A DNA stretch of 64,000 nucleotides from Rhyzopertha dominica (Eukaryota > Arthropoda > Insecta > Coleoptera > Bostrichidae), in contig QCXZ01000041.1 of NCBI GenBank assembly GCA_025024175.1, positions 12,953,786-13,017,785 of the forward strand, written 5' to 3'. The position numbers and the translations under genes are program-made. The notes beneath the pieces are model-generated. The model had not been told where the DNA came from, did not search any database, and worked only from the letters and a program-made list of their open reading frames with translations. This document shows positions 47,654 through 59,968 of this stretch, in pieces; position 1 is the stretch's first letter, and the number at the start of each line of letters is the position of its first letter.

Positions 47654-50600
47654 TACCTAGATGCGATTTCAGGGTAATGTTCAATGCTTATCCATCATAA
47701 ATAAGAAATGTAGGGTATTTCTTCCAAAACGATAAGAAGTTACCTATATTATGATTTATTTTAAATATTCTATTATATTAATCGTGAAAAGTTTAGTTTG
47801 GATTGCAGAACTGCGAACATTATTGATTTTTATGATCCTACAGCGAAAATAGCGCTTTGGGCCATAAAAGTCTTATTATGTCTTTAATACATAAACAATT
47901 AATAAGCGGTAATCAAATAAATAATAATTTTGGAGTTATTCCCTATGAAATAAAAATTAGAGAAAACAAATATGAAGTGCAATAGAATAACTTATACGTT
48001 TGCTGTAAAAATGTAAGAAATAAAAAAATTAATTATACATAATCATAAAAAAATCAACTTTTGTTGATGATATATTTAGCTGCAAAGTTTATATCTACCG
48101 AGATAGTCCTGTTATTTCATACTTTTGAGTAACCCCGTTCCCCAACAAATAAAATACACGCTACTACTTTTTCTTGCATGAAGAGTGGTTATATTTTGTT
48201 GTTTTTAATTATTCCAGCACTACAGTAACGACAACCATGTTAACTGTATCATGCAAAAAAACACTATTTCATTATCTATTATTATATCAGTTGACTCATT
48301 AAGCGCATGCATTTGCAAGTGCATTTTAAAGTGGTTTATCTTTCTGCTTTTTCATAACTTTGATGGTGCATTAGAATATTTAATAAATTTGTCCCAATTC
48401 TATTGTATGCAATTTCCGATCTTTTATAAACTATTGATAGTACATTTGTGTAGGTTGGTCTTCGTGAACGTTCACTTTTCGACGAATCTTTTGTCGATAA
48501 TTTTGTAGATTGGATAGAAGGTATTAAATAAAGGGTGAAGTTTTTCAAGTGCGTTACTGACATTTTAAAAGACTTCGATGACTAATGCAGCAGTTACTTC
48601 AAACTTTTCATACAAGAAAACTTTTTCGGTTAAACAGGAAGTGACAAAAATTAACACATAATAGTCATTGTACTAGGTACAAATTTATAAAAGTACTATC
48701 GTTTTTAGCCACAAACAGATCTGAATTGATTAGAATTTTTAATAACAATCAGCACTCATTCATAGAAATGGATAAGAAACCTACCCGTTTCTGAATTTCA
48801 AAGAACTTGTGTGTATGCATACCCCAAAATCTTTCTAAGCGACCTCCAAGCGTAAAACAGGATCAAATGGATGAGATAACGGCAGATTCTCACAGAAAAA
48901 TCCCACAAGATTGTGTTGACACGGTAGGCCGTTCCTCTTATTGAAACATTGTGGGAGTTCACCCCTTTAAGCGTGGCACCTGGCACCTAATCCGCCGCAG
49001 CACAAATACCCCAGTTTGACCATTTTACAGTTACATTATACCGCATCAACGGGGTACTTGCACGTAAACATCTTCAATGGATACGGGAAAACTCTGCACC
49101 GTTTTGTAATGAAGCGAGAAGCACGGCGTGAAGGACGTGGAAGGTTCAAGTCTTGACAGCTTGTTTCGAATAGCTTTGTTAGCCAGAGCATCACGTGGGT
49201 TGCAAACTTCAGTGATATTCTTCAGATTTTAATGAGTACTTACTGATTTGTCCTATCTTCAGCTGAATTTCAGAAGGTCTTCCTAAAACGATTTAAGTCG
49301 CATTCACATCGAAAATCCATAACATAATTATAGTCCTCTTTTGCTAACCGATTCTAAACTATTGTGTTGTCTTAAGGCTTAAATCGAAATTATTATAATC
49401 TTATACGGGGTGTCAAGTAAGGAACGGACCATACGTTAACCTAAGGTCAAAATAAGCTGAAATAAAGCAACTTACCCTAGAGCAATTTGTCTACATTACA
49501 AGCCTTTGTATTTCTTGACTGGCCTAGATGCAAAATGTTATCAATATGTTCATTCATGTGATATTTAACTGCATTAGGCAAGTTTTGCATAAAATTTTAA
49601 TAAAACCTATTATAATGAATGATATTTATTTCACAGGAAATCTATACAGGGTGTGTCCCAATGATCTTTCATTAGATGAATCTGGGAGTATTTTTCTGAA
49701 AGTTACATCAGGTTGTCGCTTTGGACTGGGTTCTTTTAATTTAAAATAATTCATTTTTCAGGCACTTCCAGTTATATAATATATACGCTATGAATTATTA
49801 CATTTTTTTAATCCCCTTTCAATTCAACACCCATTTTGTTAATAACGTCTATGGTTTTATACATTTATCATGTCGGCGAGTTATTAATATCATATACATA
49901 CAACATATACTCAATTTAGTAGTTCATCTTGAAAAAGTTCTTGATGTAGTTCAAGTTGGTAGGATGAAACTTGTGTTATAATCTATTTCGATTAATAATA
50001 GCTCATGGTATGTCGGGGACGGGACGGGAATGGAAATAAAGATGGCGATGATATGGACGAAAAAGTCTGCTACTGCCTAGAAGACGATGCAGGGATTATG
50101 TTTAGAATAGTGTTTCCAATTACTTTGATCTAATGTGTTTACATTTTATTGGGTTATTTATGTTTCTTATATTATTTCTACAATTTCTGGTACAAAGATA
50201 ATATTGCTTGCACAAAAAGCCAAATTGACTCAAACAAACGGTCTTAAATTCAAGTGAATCCAAACGTTGAAAGTTTTTACGAATTTTGGGATAAATTATC
50301 GACTAGCGGTAGTAAGGTTTGCCCATTAGGTGTTTTTCGGCGTTTACTCAGAAATAATTATCCCGGTTTGCATGCTTGCTCCTAAACTAAAATATCATGC
50401 TTTCTGAGTATCCTTTTTGATTTTTCGAAAAGGCCTTGTATATAAGGCAAACAGATATAATTAACTTTGTGACTGAGAATTTACTTGATTTGGACAAGCA
50501 CTTTTCTTGAAAATAATCCAAATATTCCTATTACTACGACCACTCCTACTAGCGCTCAAATGTATTGAATTCTAACGAATAACTTTTTATAAGACTGTCC

Positions 50601-52779
50601 TTCTGTGTGGGAGAGTAAATATATGTGTCTTAACCGACCATTATTTTCTTTATAAATATATGGATTAAAGAGAAGGGTGGTTTAGATTTTTTAGTTGCTT
50701 AACACTGCTTTATTAACATTACATATGTTCATTGTATAAGTTGAAGGGCGAATTTATTAAATGCATGACATTTACAAAAATGTACAAAATAAATTTACTA
50801 GGAGCAAACATTTCGTATTTTCAACAATCAATACATGTCTGATTTTTGCAGAACTGTCCAAATCCTGCACAATCGTTCCGTATTATTGTGTGCATTTGCG
50901 GAAGTTCTCCCAAACACTCCATCCATTGTTAATTAAAAGGGGATGCGAAATATGGGTTAGAAGGGTGAATTTCACCCACGCACATGTGTCCAGATTTGCG
51001 GAAGCGGAAGGGTTGGATGTGCATCGGCCAATGGCTCTTATTCCCGTTTCAGGGGCAGCACGGCAATAACGGTATGAGTCAGGACGGGCATTTGCACCCG
51101 TTTTGACAAATGTTTGCAGAATTCACAAACCCTTTTGCGTGGAACGGCTGTAAATCTTTTTCTACCGTTATATTGCCTCAGTTACCTACATTTTATGCAA
51201 ATTTTGGGACAGCGGTAAACTTCTTCATCTTATCGTCTGCTGGGACAAATTTAGAAAGCGACTTTTGGGCAATGTCTAGGTTTATCATTGTTTTGAATAA
51301 CAATAAGTTAATCATTGTTTGCGTAATTGTTGCCTTTGAAGCGATACTATGTTTGTAGAAAGTGCTTATTTTAAACAAATTCTGACAATACTTCGATTAC
51401 GGAATTATACAACATCCATTTGCAAACAGTATGTCATAAGTTATCAGTAGATTTTATCTATAAATAAGCTCTACAAGACATTTTTCACGTATAAGCATAA
51501 CGTCTTCCCTGAATTCAGTTTTCTGATATACGAAGGCCATTCAGATATTATTGTTCCTGNTATATGCGTTGCTTTTAATATTTGTCGTAATGCCTCTTAA
51601 TTGTCCACTATTTGCCATATGAACTTTGGTTTTTGTGTGATTACACTATAAAGTTCAAAACCGATTCTTACAATGCGTGTCCATTTGACTAAAACAGACA
51701 AAGAGAAGAGAACGCCAATTAACTCCACAAAAGTTTTTGTAAACTTGGCAGAAAAATATGTGAATAAACTATAGCTGTTACGCGTCCAAGAACTGTTGTT
51801 TACAAAGAAAACGTAGATTTGACCAACGAAATGGTTTTTAAAGAATAATTGAGAAATCCATAGCTTCGATTTTTATTTTAGTTTACTTCTGCAGATTATG
51901 ATGAAATTATTTTCCACGATGAATTGGACATCATATAGGTATTCGATTGATGGACATTGGGAATATTCTAAGCAAAATTCTAGAGCACTGCTGATTAAAA
52001 AATGTTATTTATTCATTTCCAATCAATATGACATTAAATATAACCATTTAAAGTCCTGTAGTTTAAGAACCAAAAATCCCAAGCCGGATTCGACTCGGCT
52101 TGAGAATCATATCATACACGACTCGCGAATCCGTCTAAATGTACTCGTTGTTTAAGGTGCTGTGATATATACGGTGTACAAAATGTGTAGAAATAAAAAA
52201 CTTCGGATAGGTAACTAGCTATCTGAAGCTGAAAACGGAGAGTTGAAGACTCCCTTGGTCGGTCGGTAAAACAGTGTCGTTTGCAATAGAGACCACGAAG
52301 CAAGCCAAAGAACTGTGTCAATAAAGGGTAGATCGAAAGGCTTCGCTTAATTGTTGATAACTATTTTATAATAAAAAAGCGATAGCCAATACTAAAAGCC
52401 ATCTACGAGAAGATAATAGAATCGGAAATTCATGGTGAAAAATTTATCGCTGGGAAAATAATGAAAAACACTAGATTTCTATGGAAAGACACCGAAGACG
52501 AAAGGAGCGTATGTCGTATGACATACGCTTGAAGCGGATTGGGTATTCCTTGCAGTTACAAGAGAACGTGAAGGAAGGTCTGTCCATTATATTTACATTT
52601 TTTTCAGCTCATGTAGTTAACGAACAAACATTAGATAAATGTACCTTGCCTAACTTTATACTAAATTTTTGCTTTTAAAGCTAATTTTGGAATAACCTAG
52701 CATGCTATTTTCAGTTTGGATGCGCTCTAGTTATACCACTTAGATATACACCTCGTTGAANTACGAAGTTGTCAATATT
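47654..52779. other. Long intergenic stretch, nothing firm
   Basis: AT-rich. MITE-like ends are seen as single motifs near 49407 (GGGGTGTCAAGTAAGG) and 49646 (TACAGGGTGTGTCCCA), but partner ends were not found. The frame at 50761-51069 has no recognisable motif. Confidence 0.45.
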
Positions 52780-53370
52780 TAAAAACTNGTCCTCGGCGCG
52801 CATTCCCTCATCAGGAGTTCCACACCACAAGGCTCAATGTTATCACCGCTGCTGTTCTCCGTTTTCACGAGGGACATTCAACATAACTCGCTCTCTACGC
52901 ACGCCACGATCTTCACAAAATCAGTAGATCCACGTCTGATCACTCGACGTATTCAGAAAGCTGCCGACGATGTAGATTCTAGCAGACCGGTTATCCTGAT
53001 GGAGAATAGGAGCCAACGCCGAAAAGAGCTCTGCATTGTTTCCGACCAGAAGAAGAAAGCAGCCAGATCGAAACAAAAATCTCGTGGAAAGAACACGCGA
53101 AGCACTTCACCATTACCATCGCTAATAAGCTGCTGTGGAAACAGACATTGAAGACCGAGCAAGCAAGATGAAGGCTGCGCTGAGTAACCTCTATGGTCTG
53201 CTAAATCACAATTAGCACGTCGAACAGAGACAACAACTTATTGATCTACAAGGCTATTCTTCAGCCAATGGTGACAAATGGAAATGCTATATGGGAGTAC
53301 GCATCCGCTACCAACATCAGTCATCTTCAGGTAATCCAGGTCAAGGTTCCTGCGATCCAGTAATTCAACT
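52780..53370 (+). mobile_element. Jockey-type LINE relic
   Basis: 52805-52990 reads SSGVPQGSMLSPLLFSVFTR, then DIQHNSLSTHATIF, the RT palm block of Jockey-type elements; the FADD active site is destroyed (ATIFTKS). Further on, in other frames, come MKAALSNLYGLLNHN (53168-53210) and LIYKAILQPMVTNGNAIWEY, then ASATNISHLQVIQ (53239-53340), the characteristic C-terminal segment. Locally GC-richer than its flanks. Dead. Confidence 0.7.
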
Positions 53371-56300
53371 TAAGTAGAAGATCATGATATTTACATAAAA
53401 TAGCTATCCATCCGCGATTAATGCTAGAATGTAACTTAGAAGTGAACAGAGAATGATATGTATGTCCTAGGCTCCATATCATAATAAACTGAAACGTAGA
53501 AGACATAAAGTTATGTGAAACTTACGCAAGAGCATTGATCAATGTGAGTATTTTCGTTTATAAAGGTTACCTCATTCTTTCCTTGCGCAATCGAAATTAG
53601 TTAAACCATTACTGTTTTTGGCATTATTTTAGATTTTTATAATTGAGTATAACCAAGCTTTAGTAACGACATAAAGCTGTGGAGGTATCTACCAACATAT
53701 ACACATTTAAAAAAATTAAATCGCGTTTTGAAAAGCAAAAATGAGACACCCTGTATAATCAAAAATAACTTTAAATTGTGAGGAAACTGCCGTAACTTTT
53801 ATTTAAAACGTTATTAAAAAACTCATATCTTGGATGATTTTAAAATAAGCTATTAAGAAAAACGAATTCGCTCGGTTTCCAGAAGGCCAAGGTAAATGGG
53901 TAAAATTGCAGCTTGCATAATATTTAAGCCTTATCGACTTACCTTATTTCGTGGTAAGGCACCAGTTGTTACCTGTAACCACAAATTCTTCGATAAACCA
54001 GCCCTAAGACGTCTACCTAATGTTAAAATTACTTCATGTTTATAACGCCTAGCTTGCCGACAATAATCTTAAGTTGTACCGCCATGAAATGACAAGTAAA
54101 ACTGCAGGATATTGGCTTTTAATTTATATTAATTATGAAACGGACGATGTTTTAATATATTTGAGAGTGGGACCACAAAAAGAAAATATTTCATCTATAT
54201 ATATTTTTTTAACATTTTTGGGGTTTTAACAGCTAGTTAATGGTACGTACCACGGATACAATTTATGCAGGTACTATTTATTCTACTTTCTCTGTAGTAT
54301 ACCCATATCATCCTGTGTTATGAATCCAACCACACATTATTTTGATACAAACAAATATTATTTTTTTGGTTTGTTTTATACTTATTGAGCACTAGTGGTA
54401 TCTTCCTGCAACTCTGCCATAATTTGGTTTTGGGCTGTTTCGTGTAATTTGCACTATTTGTTATAACTCCAACATTTAAAATGCAACACAAAGCAATAAG
54501 AAAGATTCCTAAATTTTTATTAGCTATCTTGAAAAACAAATGTGTGGAATCGAGAACATATAGGTAATGTTTACAAAATAGCAATAATTGTATACAAAAG
54601 TTGTCTCTTGCATTTGTCTCGTACGTGCATCAAATTTCGATTTAAATCTTCCTTTCTACGTTCTTGTATTCCAAATAAGTGTAGGACACTATAATGTTTA
54701 ATGTATTTTAATGCTCGCTGAACTTTATAACTATTGCAACGTAGACGTCTTTTAACCGACTTAGAAAAAATGCAAGCAACTGCTTTTGTTAGGGAAAACT
54801 AAACAAAGTTAAAGCCTTTATAACACATCTTTGAATATTGTACCTATATAATTAAAATAATGACTAACATTCACATATACTTTCATTATTTGAATAGCGC
54901 GGTTCATTATTTTTATTATGTTATTTGTTTGAGTTTGTTTCTACCTCATATAAATAGCAATAACAACAAAAAGCTACTCCAGTCTATAAAGATAACTGAA
55001 GAAGCGTTAAAAACTCGATTAACAAATTCTTTCAGCATATATTAATTGATTCTCAACATGGATTTCGCGAAAGCATGTCAGCTACGTGGGCAATTTAATA
55101 AAAAATATAATAAATAATAAACGTCAAAACTGCCCGACTACCCTTTCCCACTAGAGGGCGCTACGCGACACGCCATAAAACACGCTCGGTACATCCCCCA
55201 ATATATGTGGAGCGTGCGACAATATTACAATAGGTATCGTAAATACAAACTAATTCAATTTAGGTCAATTATGTCATTTTGAAAGAATCAAAACACAATT
55301 ATAGTGGAAATTTCACAAGAGCAAATTCACGCTGGAATAATTAAGGTAGGTTTTGCATGGCAACAAAAATATTAGTCATAAAAAGGTTCTTGACATGTGG
55401 CCAACTTAAGTAGACTCTGGTGGACTGGTCCCCGTTTCCCTTGGTGGTGAACACCACGGACGCCAGATTAATTCCCTAGACTTTTACCTGTGTCGGTAGC
55501 AATATCTAAAGTAAAGTCTGTGTTCCCCAGTAAATAATTATGAAAGATTGCTGGACAAGTGATGGACAGGGTTTACCGAATTAGATAAATATCAAATAGG
55601 ACGAGCCACAGCAGATGTATAGGAACATACAAAGAAGAACTGAAACGTGGCTTCAAATGAAAGGACATTATTTATTACAATCTGATTATTTTAAAGATGT
55701 GTATATGACACTTAGGCCCGTAATATCACTATTTACGATATTATAAACAAGAAAATTTTAAACTTGATCCAGCTGAAAACTTGAATATTTATTTACCAAA
55801 GAAACCAAATCCTACAAAACAGCTAATATTCTAATATAATAGGTTTCACTTAAAAAAGTCACTAGTACTATAGTCATTTCGCACACTAAATAAAAATATA
55901 TACTATACATATTAAAACTAAATAGAGCACCTTATGAATTTATTGCGTAAATATGTGAAACATTTGAAGCTAAGTAAGGCGTGAAATATTGAGCTTTTCT
56001 CCTCTGGGCCTCAAAAATAAACTTATATTTTAGCGCTGGTATCTCTAAAAAGGAAGACTTTTCTTAGAAACACGTGATGTCTGCTATTTTCGCAAGGACA
56101 TTACTTCACCAGGCTGTAAAATTTAATTACTGAACATACAATTATTTTAAAGCGTCGGAGGTTTGATCTGCATTTGTGCCATTGCAAATTTCAAGAAAAC
56201 TACAACGAATACGTGGAATTATATATAAATCGGTGCTTTTCGGCACCCTCAATCGTAAACAACCAAAACTGAGTAACAGTAAATCCGGACAACTTCGTAT

Positions 56301-57189
56301 AACGGTTCCGAAAAAAACGCAAATTTGCTGTTTTACCTGCTGCGAATGCATTTTACCCAAATATTTGGGACCACCTTGGACGGGCTGACCGCAAATTTGC
56401 ACAACTGTGAGGACTGGTTAGAAACTGTTTCTTAGAACAGAGGCTTATAGCGGAAGAACCCTTTTCGGGATTATGGCGTAGGCGCGTAGGGATGCAATAT
56501 TAGGCAGAAATTTTGCAAGTGCAAATTTACGAAGTAGTCCTTAACCTCTAACCAATTTGGTAGAATTTTATGATAACCCGTCTATACCCCTGCTGTGCCA
56601 AACTGACCGCAACTAATGCACTTGTCCCCTAAGATACCTGCTTACCGCTTATATATTATAAACATTTTTGTCATTCTCATGCTAGAAAATCGCTTCTATT
56701 CTTATACCGCTAAAATAATGACCTACACATTGAAAATTATTCTTCTGCTAACACCTTTTAAAATTGCACACTTGCTTTTCTTAACTTTTATTGGTAGTTT
56801 TTTTTATACAAATACTAGTCTAGATTTGTAAAAACGTTCGAATAAAATATTTATATTCGGATGTGTATAGAAGAGGCTTTTAAAAGTTGACATGAAAAGA
56901 TTGACACGGACGGTCATACTTAAATAGTTGGAATTCGATTCCTAGTCATATAATAATAACACGCGGGAAAAGTCCACACTAAATAACCAGACTTTCTGAC
57001 ACACGCATTTTTGAAGCGCAAGTGGGTCACAAAGCTAAAGAAGTTTAAACCAAAGACTGACGATACTTTTTATTCCAACAAAATAACAATCGAAGATTGT
57101 TTGCATATAAATAAAGATTTAAATGACCAGGATTTAAATCACTTGAAAATTATTTAAATCACGTAAAATTTTAGAAATCTTGGTCAATA
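53371..57189. other. Intergenic, nothing recognised
   Basis: AT-rich, with a GC-richer patch at about 55140-55230 and another at 56150-56560. The ATAATC/CACCCTGTATAATC word near 53750 may be a MITE end. The complementary overlapping frames at 56142-56402 show no motif. Confidence 0.45.
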
Positions 57190-58755
57190 GTCAGCGATGA
57201 ATTTTCACCTTATCATTTATCATCACCTGTATCATTTAATAATTACTTTACAAATATTGCTGATGAAATTGTTGGTAATCTACCAAAATGTCCTATGAAT
57301 AACTTATCAACCGTTAAAAGAAATAATCTAAATTTGGAATTTTTGCAAGTCAAGTGTATGTAAGAAACATTATTAAAAAAATTAAAAATAAACATTTATG
57401 ATATTAACATTATTCTAATAAAGCGAATTATTGATATAATTATTTCACCCTTGACTAGATTAATTAACTTATGCATTACATCCAACGATTCTTAAAGTTC
57501 CTAAAGTAAAACCATTACATAAAGGAAGACATGCAAACGAATTAAATAATTATCGTGCCAAATCGATTCTACCCATATTTTCTAAAATTCTAAAAACTGT
57601 TCTAAAAGAACAAATTAACAATTATCTTTTAAATAATAACTTAATTAACGAAAACCAGTATGGCTTTCAGAGTGGAAAATCAAGCGTTGACGCCATTCTT
57701 CATTTAACCTGTATCATTGCTATAGTGGATATAAGAGTAAGCAGTATATTGGATCCATATTTTGCGATCTGCAGAATGCTTTTGATTGTGTCTGCCAGCA
57801 TCCTAATGGATCGATTTCAGATTGTTAAAATAAAGGATGTAGCATCTGAAACGAAAAAATTAACAAGGGGTGTACTACAAGGTTCCGTATTAGGAATTGT
57901 GCTTTTTCTTTTGTACATCAATGATATTAAATTTATATCTATCGGTGTAACGTTATTTGCGGATGACAGTACCTTAACTAAAGTTTCTAATAACATTGAT
58001 ATTTACGCCACACACAGTTAGAAGCTCAGATGTAGTTTGCAGGTATGGATCTATGTCTAAACGAACGTAAAACTAAAGCAGAAATACATTTTTGTTTCGC
58101 TGTCTTCAAAAAGTAGTTCCAGGTATAATACTAACACTGCATTAATAATGTCCTAAGCTTCGTACGCAGTCTTGTGTTGGGGACATGCTCCTGCTGTAAG
58201 TCAGATTTTTTATTTACAAAGAATGGCTTTACGAATCGTTGGTGGACTATATCCTACAGAGATGCTGTAAGATATATATTTAAAGAATAAAATATTTTGA
58301 CACTGCCTAGTCTATATATTTTTCATTGTCTTTTGTACATTAAAGGTCATATGCACAATTATAATCAAGTAAAAAATTTGCATACATATAATACTCGCGC
58401 TGGTGATAAGACTGACATCAAGTTTACTAGGCTAACTAAAAGTAGAAATTGGGCAAATTATTGTGGACCAACATGTTTTAATAAATTACCCTACAATGTA
58501 ATGACTCTGCCGTTTATAGAATTCAAGAGAACTGTAAAAGATTTGTTACTGAAAAAACGTTTTACAGTTATAATGAGTTTATGTCGAGCGATTTAGGGAT
58601 ATAATGTTTATGAATTTTATATTACTATTGTATTTCTTATGGTGTTAATTGTTGTTACATGTTACATGTGTTAAATGTTTTTTTATATGACAAATGTATA
58701 CCTACTGGTGTGAAAGAATAAAATGTTACCATTTTACCATTACCATTACCACCTT
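57190..58755 (+). mobile_element. LINE relic, RT to 3' end
   Basis: In order: FNNYFTNIADEIVGNLP (57233-57285), NYRAKSILPIFSKILKTVLK (57548-57607), LINENQYGFQSGKSSVDAIL (57641-57700), then FCDLQNAFDCV in a second frame (57762-57795). Next come VLQGSVLGIVLFLLYINDI (57871-57927) and TLFADDSTL with an intact FADD site (57950-57976). The C-terminal block YNTRAGDKTDIKFTRLTKSR to NKLPYNVMTLPFIEFKR is at 58387-58530. It ends with repeated TTACCA units near 58725-58750, a microsatellite-type 3' tail. Jockey/CR1-like. Several frameshifts and stops, but younger-looking than the other LINE relics here. Confidence 0.78.
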
Positions 58756-59817
58756 ATGTATGTAATGTAACAGTACAGCGTGCAAAAAAATACGTTNGGA
58801 CATTTGCAAGANTATTTTACCATCCTAAACAGTGTTAAGTTTTAAACAAAAATAAAGATATTTGGTGCTTTTAAAGCTGANAAATAAATACTTACTTAAA
58901 TACACTACACATCAGGAAAGTGTTTGGAGGAAAGCAATTTTAAAACACTCATCTCTATTTTATTTATTTTTTATTTTTATTTACTATTTTTTATAAGTTC
59001 TTCAGAAAAGCTAGAATTTTCCAGTATTATTTAAGTAGTTCTATTATTCTCACATAAACTTATATAAAATGGTTGTGCCAATAGCCAAGATCAAATCGTT
59101 TTGAACATAATAGTTCCGCTAAAGACAGTAGATCGCATCAAATTTTCTAGCAAGACTTCTTTATGGCATAAAAAAAGAAAAACTAAATTAGTGATTAGTG
59201 TAATTTCCTATATTACTGGCAGTACTGGATTCTATAGCCTATTTGTGTAACACAGTTGAATGATATGAATGTTATTTAAACCTGCAGATCCATTTCCTAC
59301 TAGTTCTACTTCTAAACGGCTAAATAAATAATTTGTTTTTTATGTTGACTACGATACACAGACAAACGGTATGCTAGTAACTCCGTGGTAACCTGTAGAA
59401 CTGTAGATCTGTAGCCTCTGTAGACGACTGTTTATCGTGAGCTTCCCTGATCGTGAGGAGTCTCTAAAAACGTGTATTAGTGATATTTGTGCTGTTAGTT
59501 GTTAGTGATTTGCTGTTGTCCATAGTATACAGTTGCGCTCGAACAAGACTACAAAATCAAATGGTATCAATTATTTCATATTGCTAAAAATGAATATATT
59601 TTGAAACAAGGGGTAGTTTCTCGCAGTAGAAAAGATAACGTAATCTTAAAAAATAGTAAGTCTATTTATTATTAAAACTTGTACTATTTATCACAGAAAA
59701 GTGCCCAACCATTTTTCTATATCAGATTTGCGCTCTATTCCACTTAAAACAATGGAGCAGGCAGCACTTACCGCATGGTCAGATAAAAAGTAAGAATTGA
59801 TGAAATACCTTATTTTT
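58756..59817. other. Intergenic, nothing recognised
   Basis: AT-rich, with isolated ambiguous bases at 58797, 58812 and 58881. No gene seen. Confidence 0.5.
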
Positions 59818-59968
59818 GTTCAAACAAAATTTTGTTTGAACTTGTGTCAGGCGAATGTTGAGGTTCTCGTCAAAACAAATATTACAGGCGTAATCGAAAC
59901 GTCAGACTAACAAGTTTGTGTCAGTGTTTTAAAGCGACAGCCGTCTTTCCGAAAAAATAATATTATCT
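59818..59968 (+). repeat. Dispersed repeat, copy B, with 24-bp perfect palindrome
   Basis: 59818-59841 is a perfect 24-bp palindrome (half GTTCAAACAAAA). It is followed by 59861-59968, which shares ACAGGCGTAATCGAAACGTC, GACAG and TTTCCGAAAA with 40304-40418 in the same order. Confidence 0.6.

Noticed and set aside
48790..49010. Mariner-like N-terminal helix-turn-helix region
   Set aside because: Only vague spacing similarity; no catalytic motif follows.
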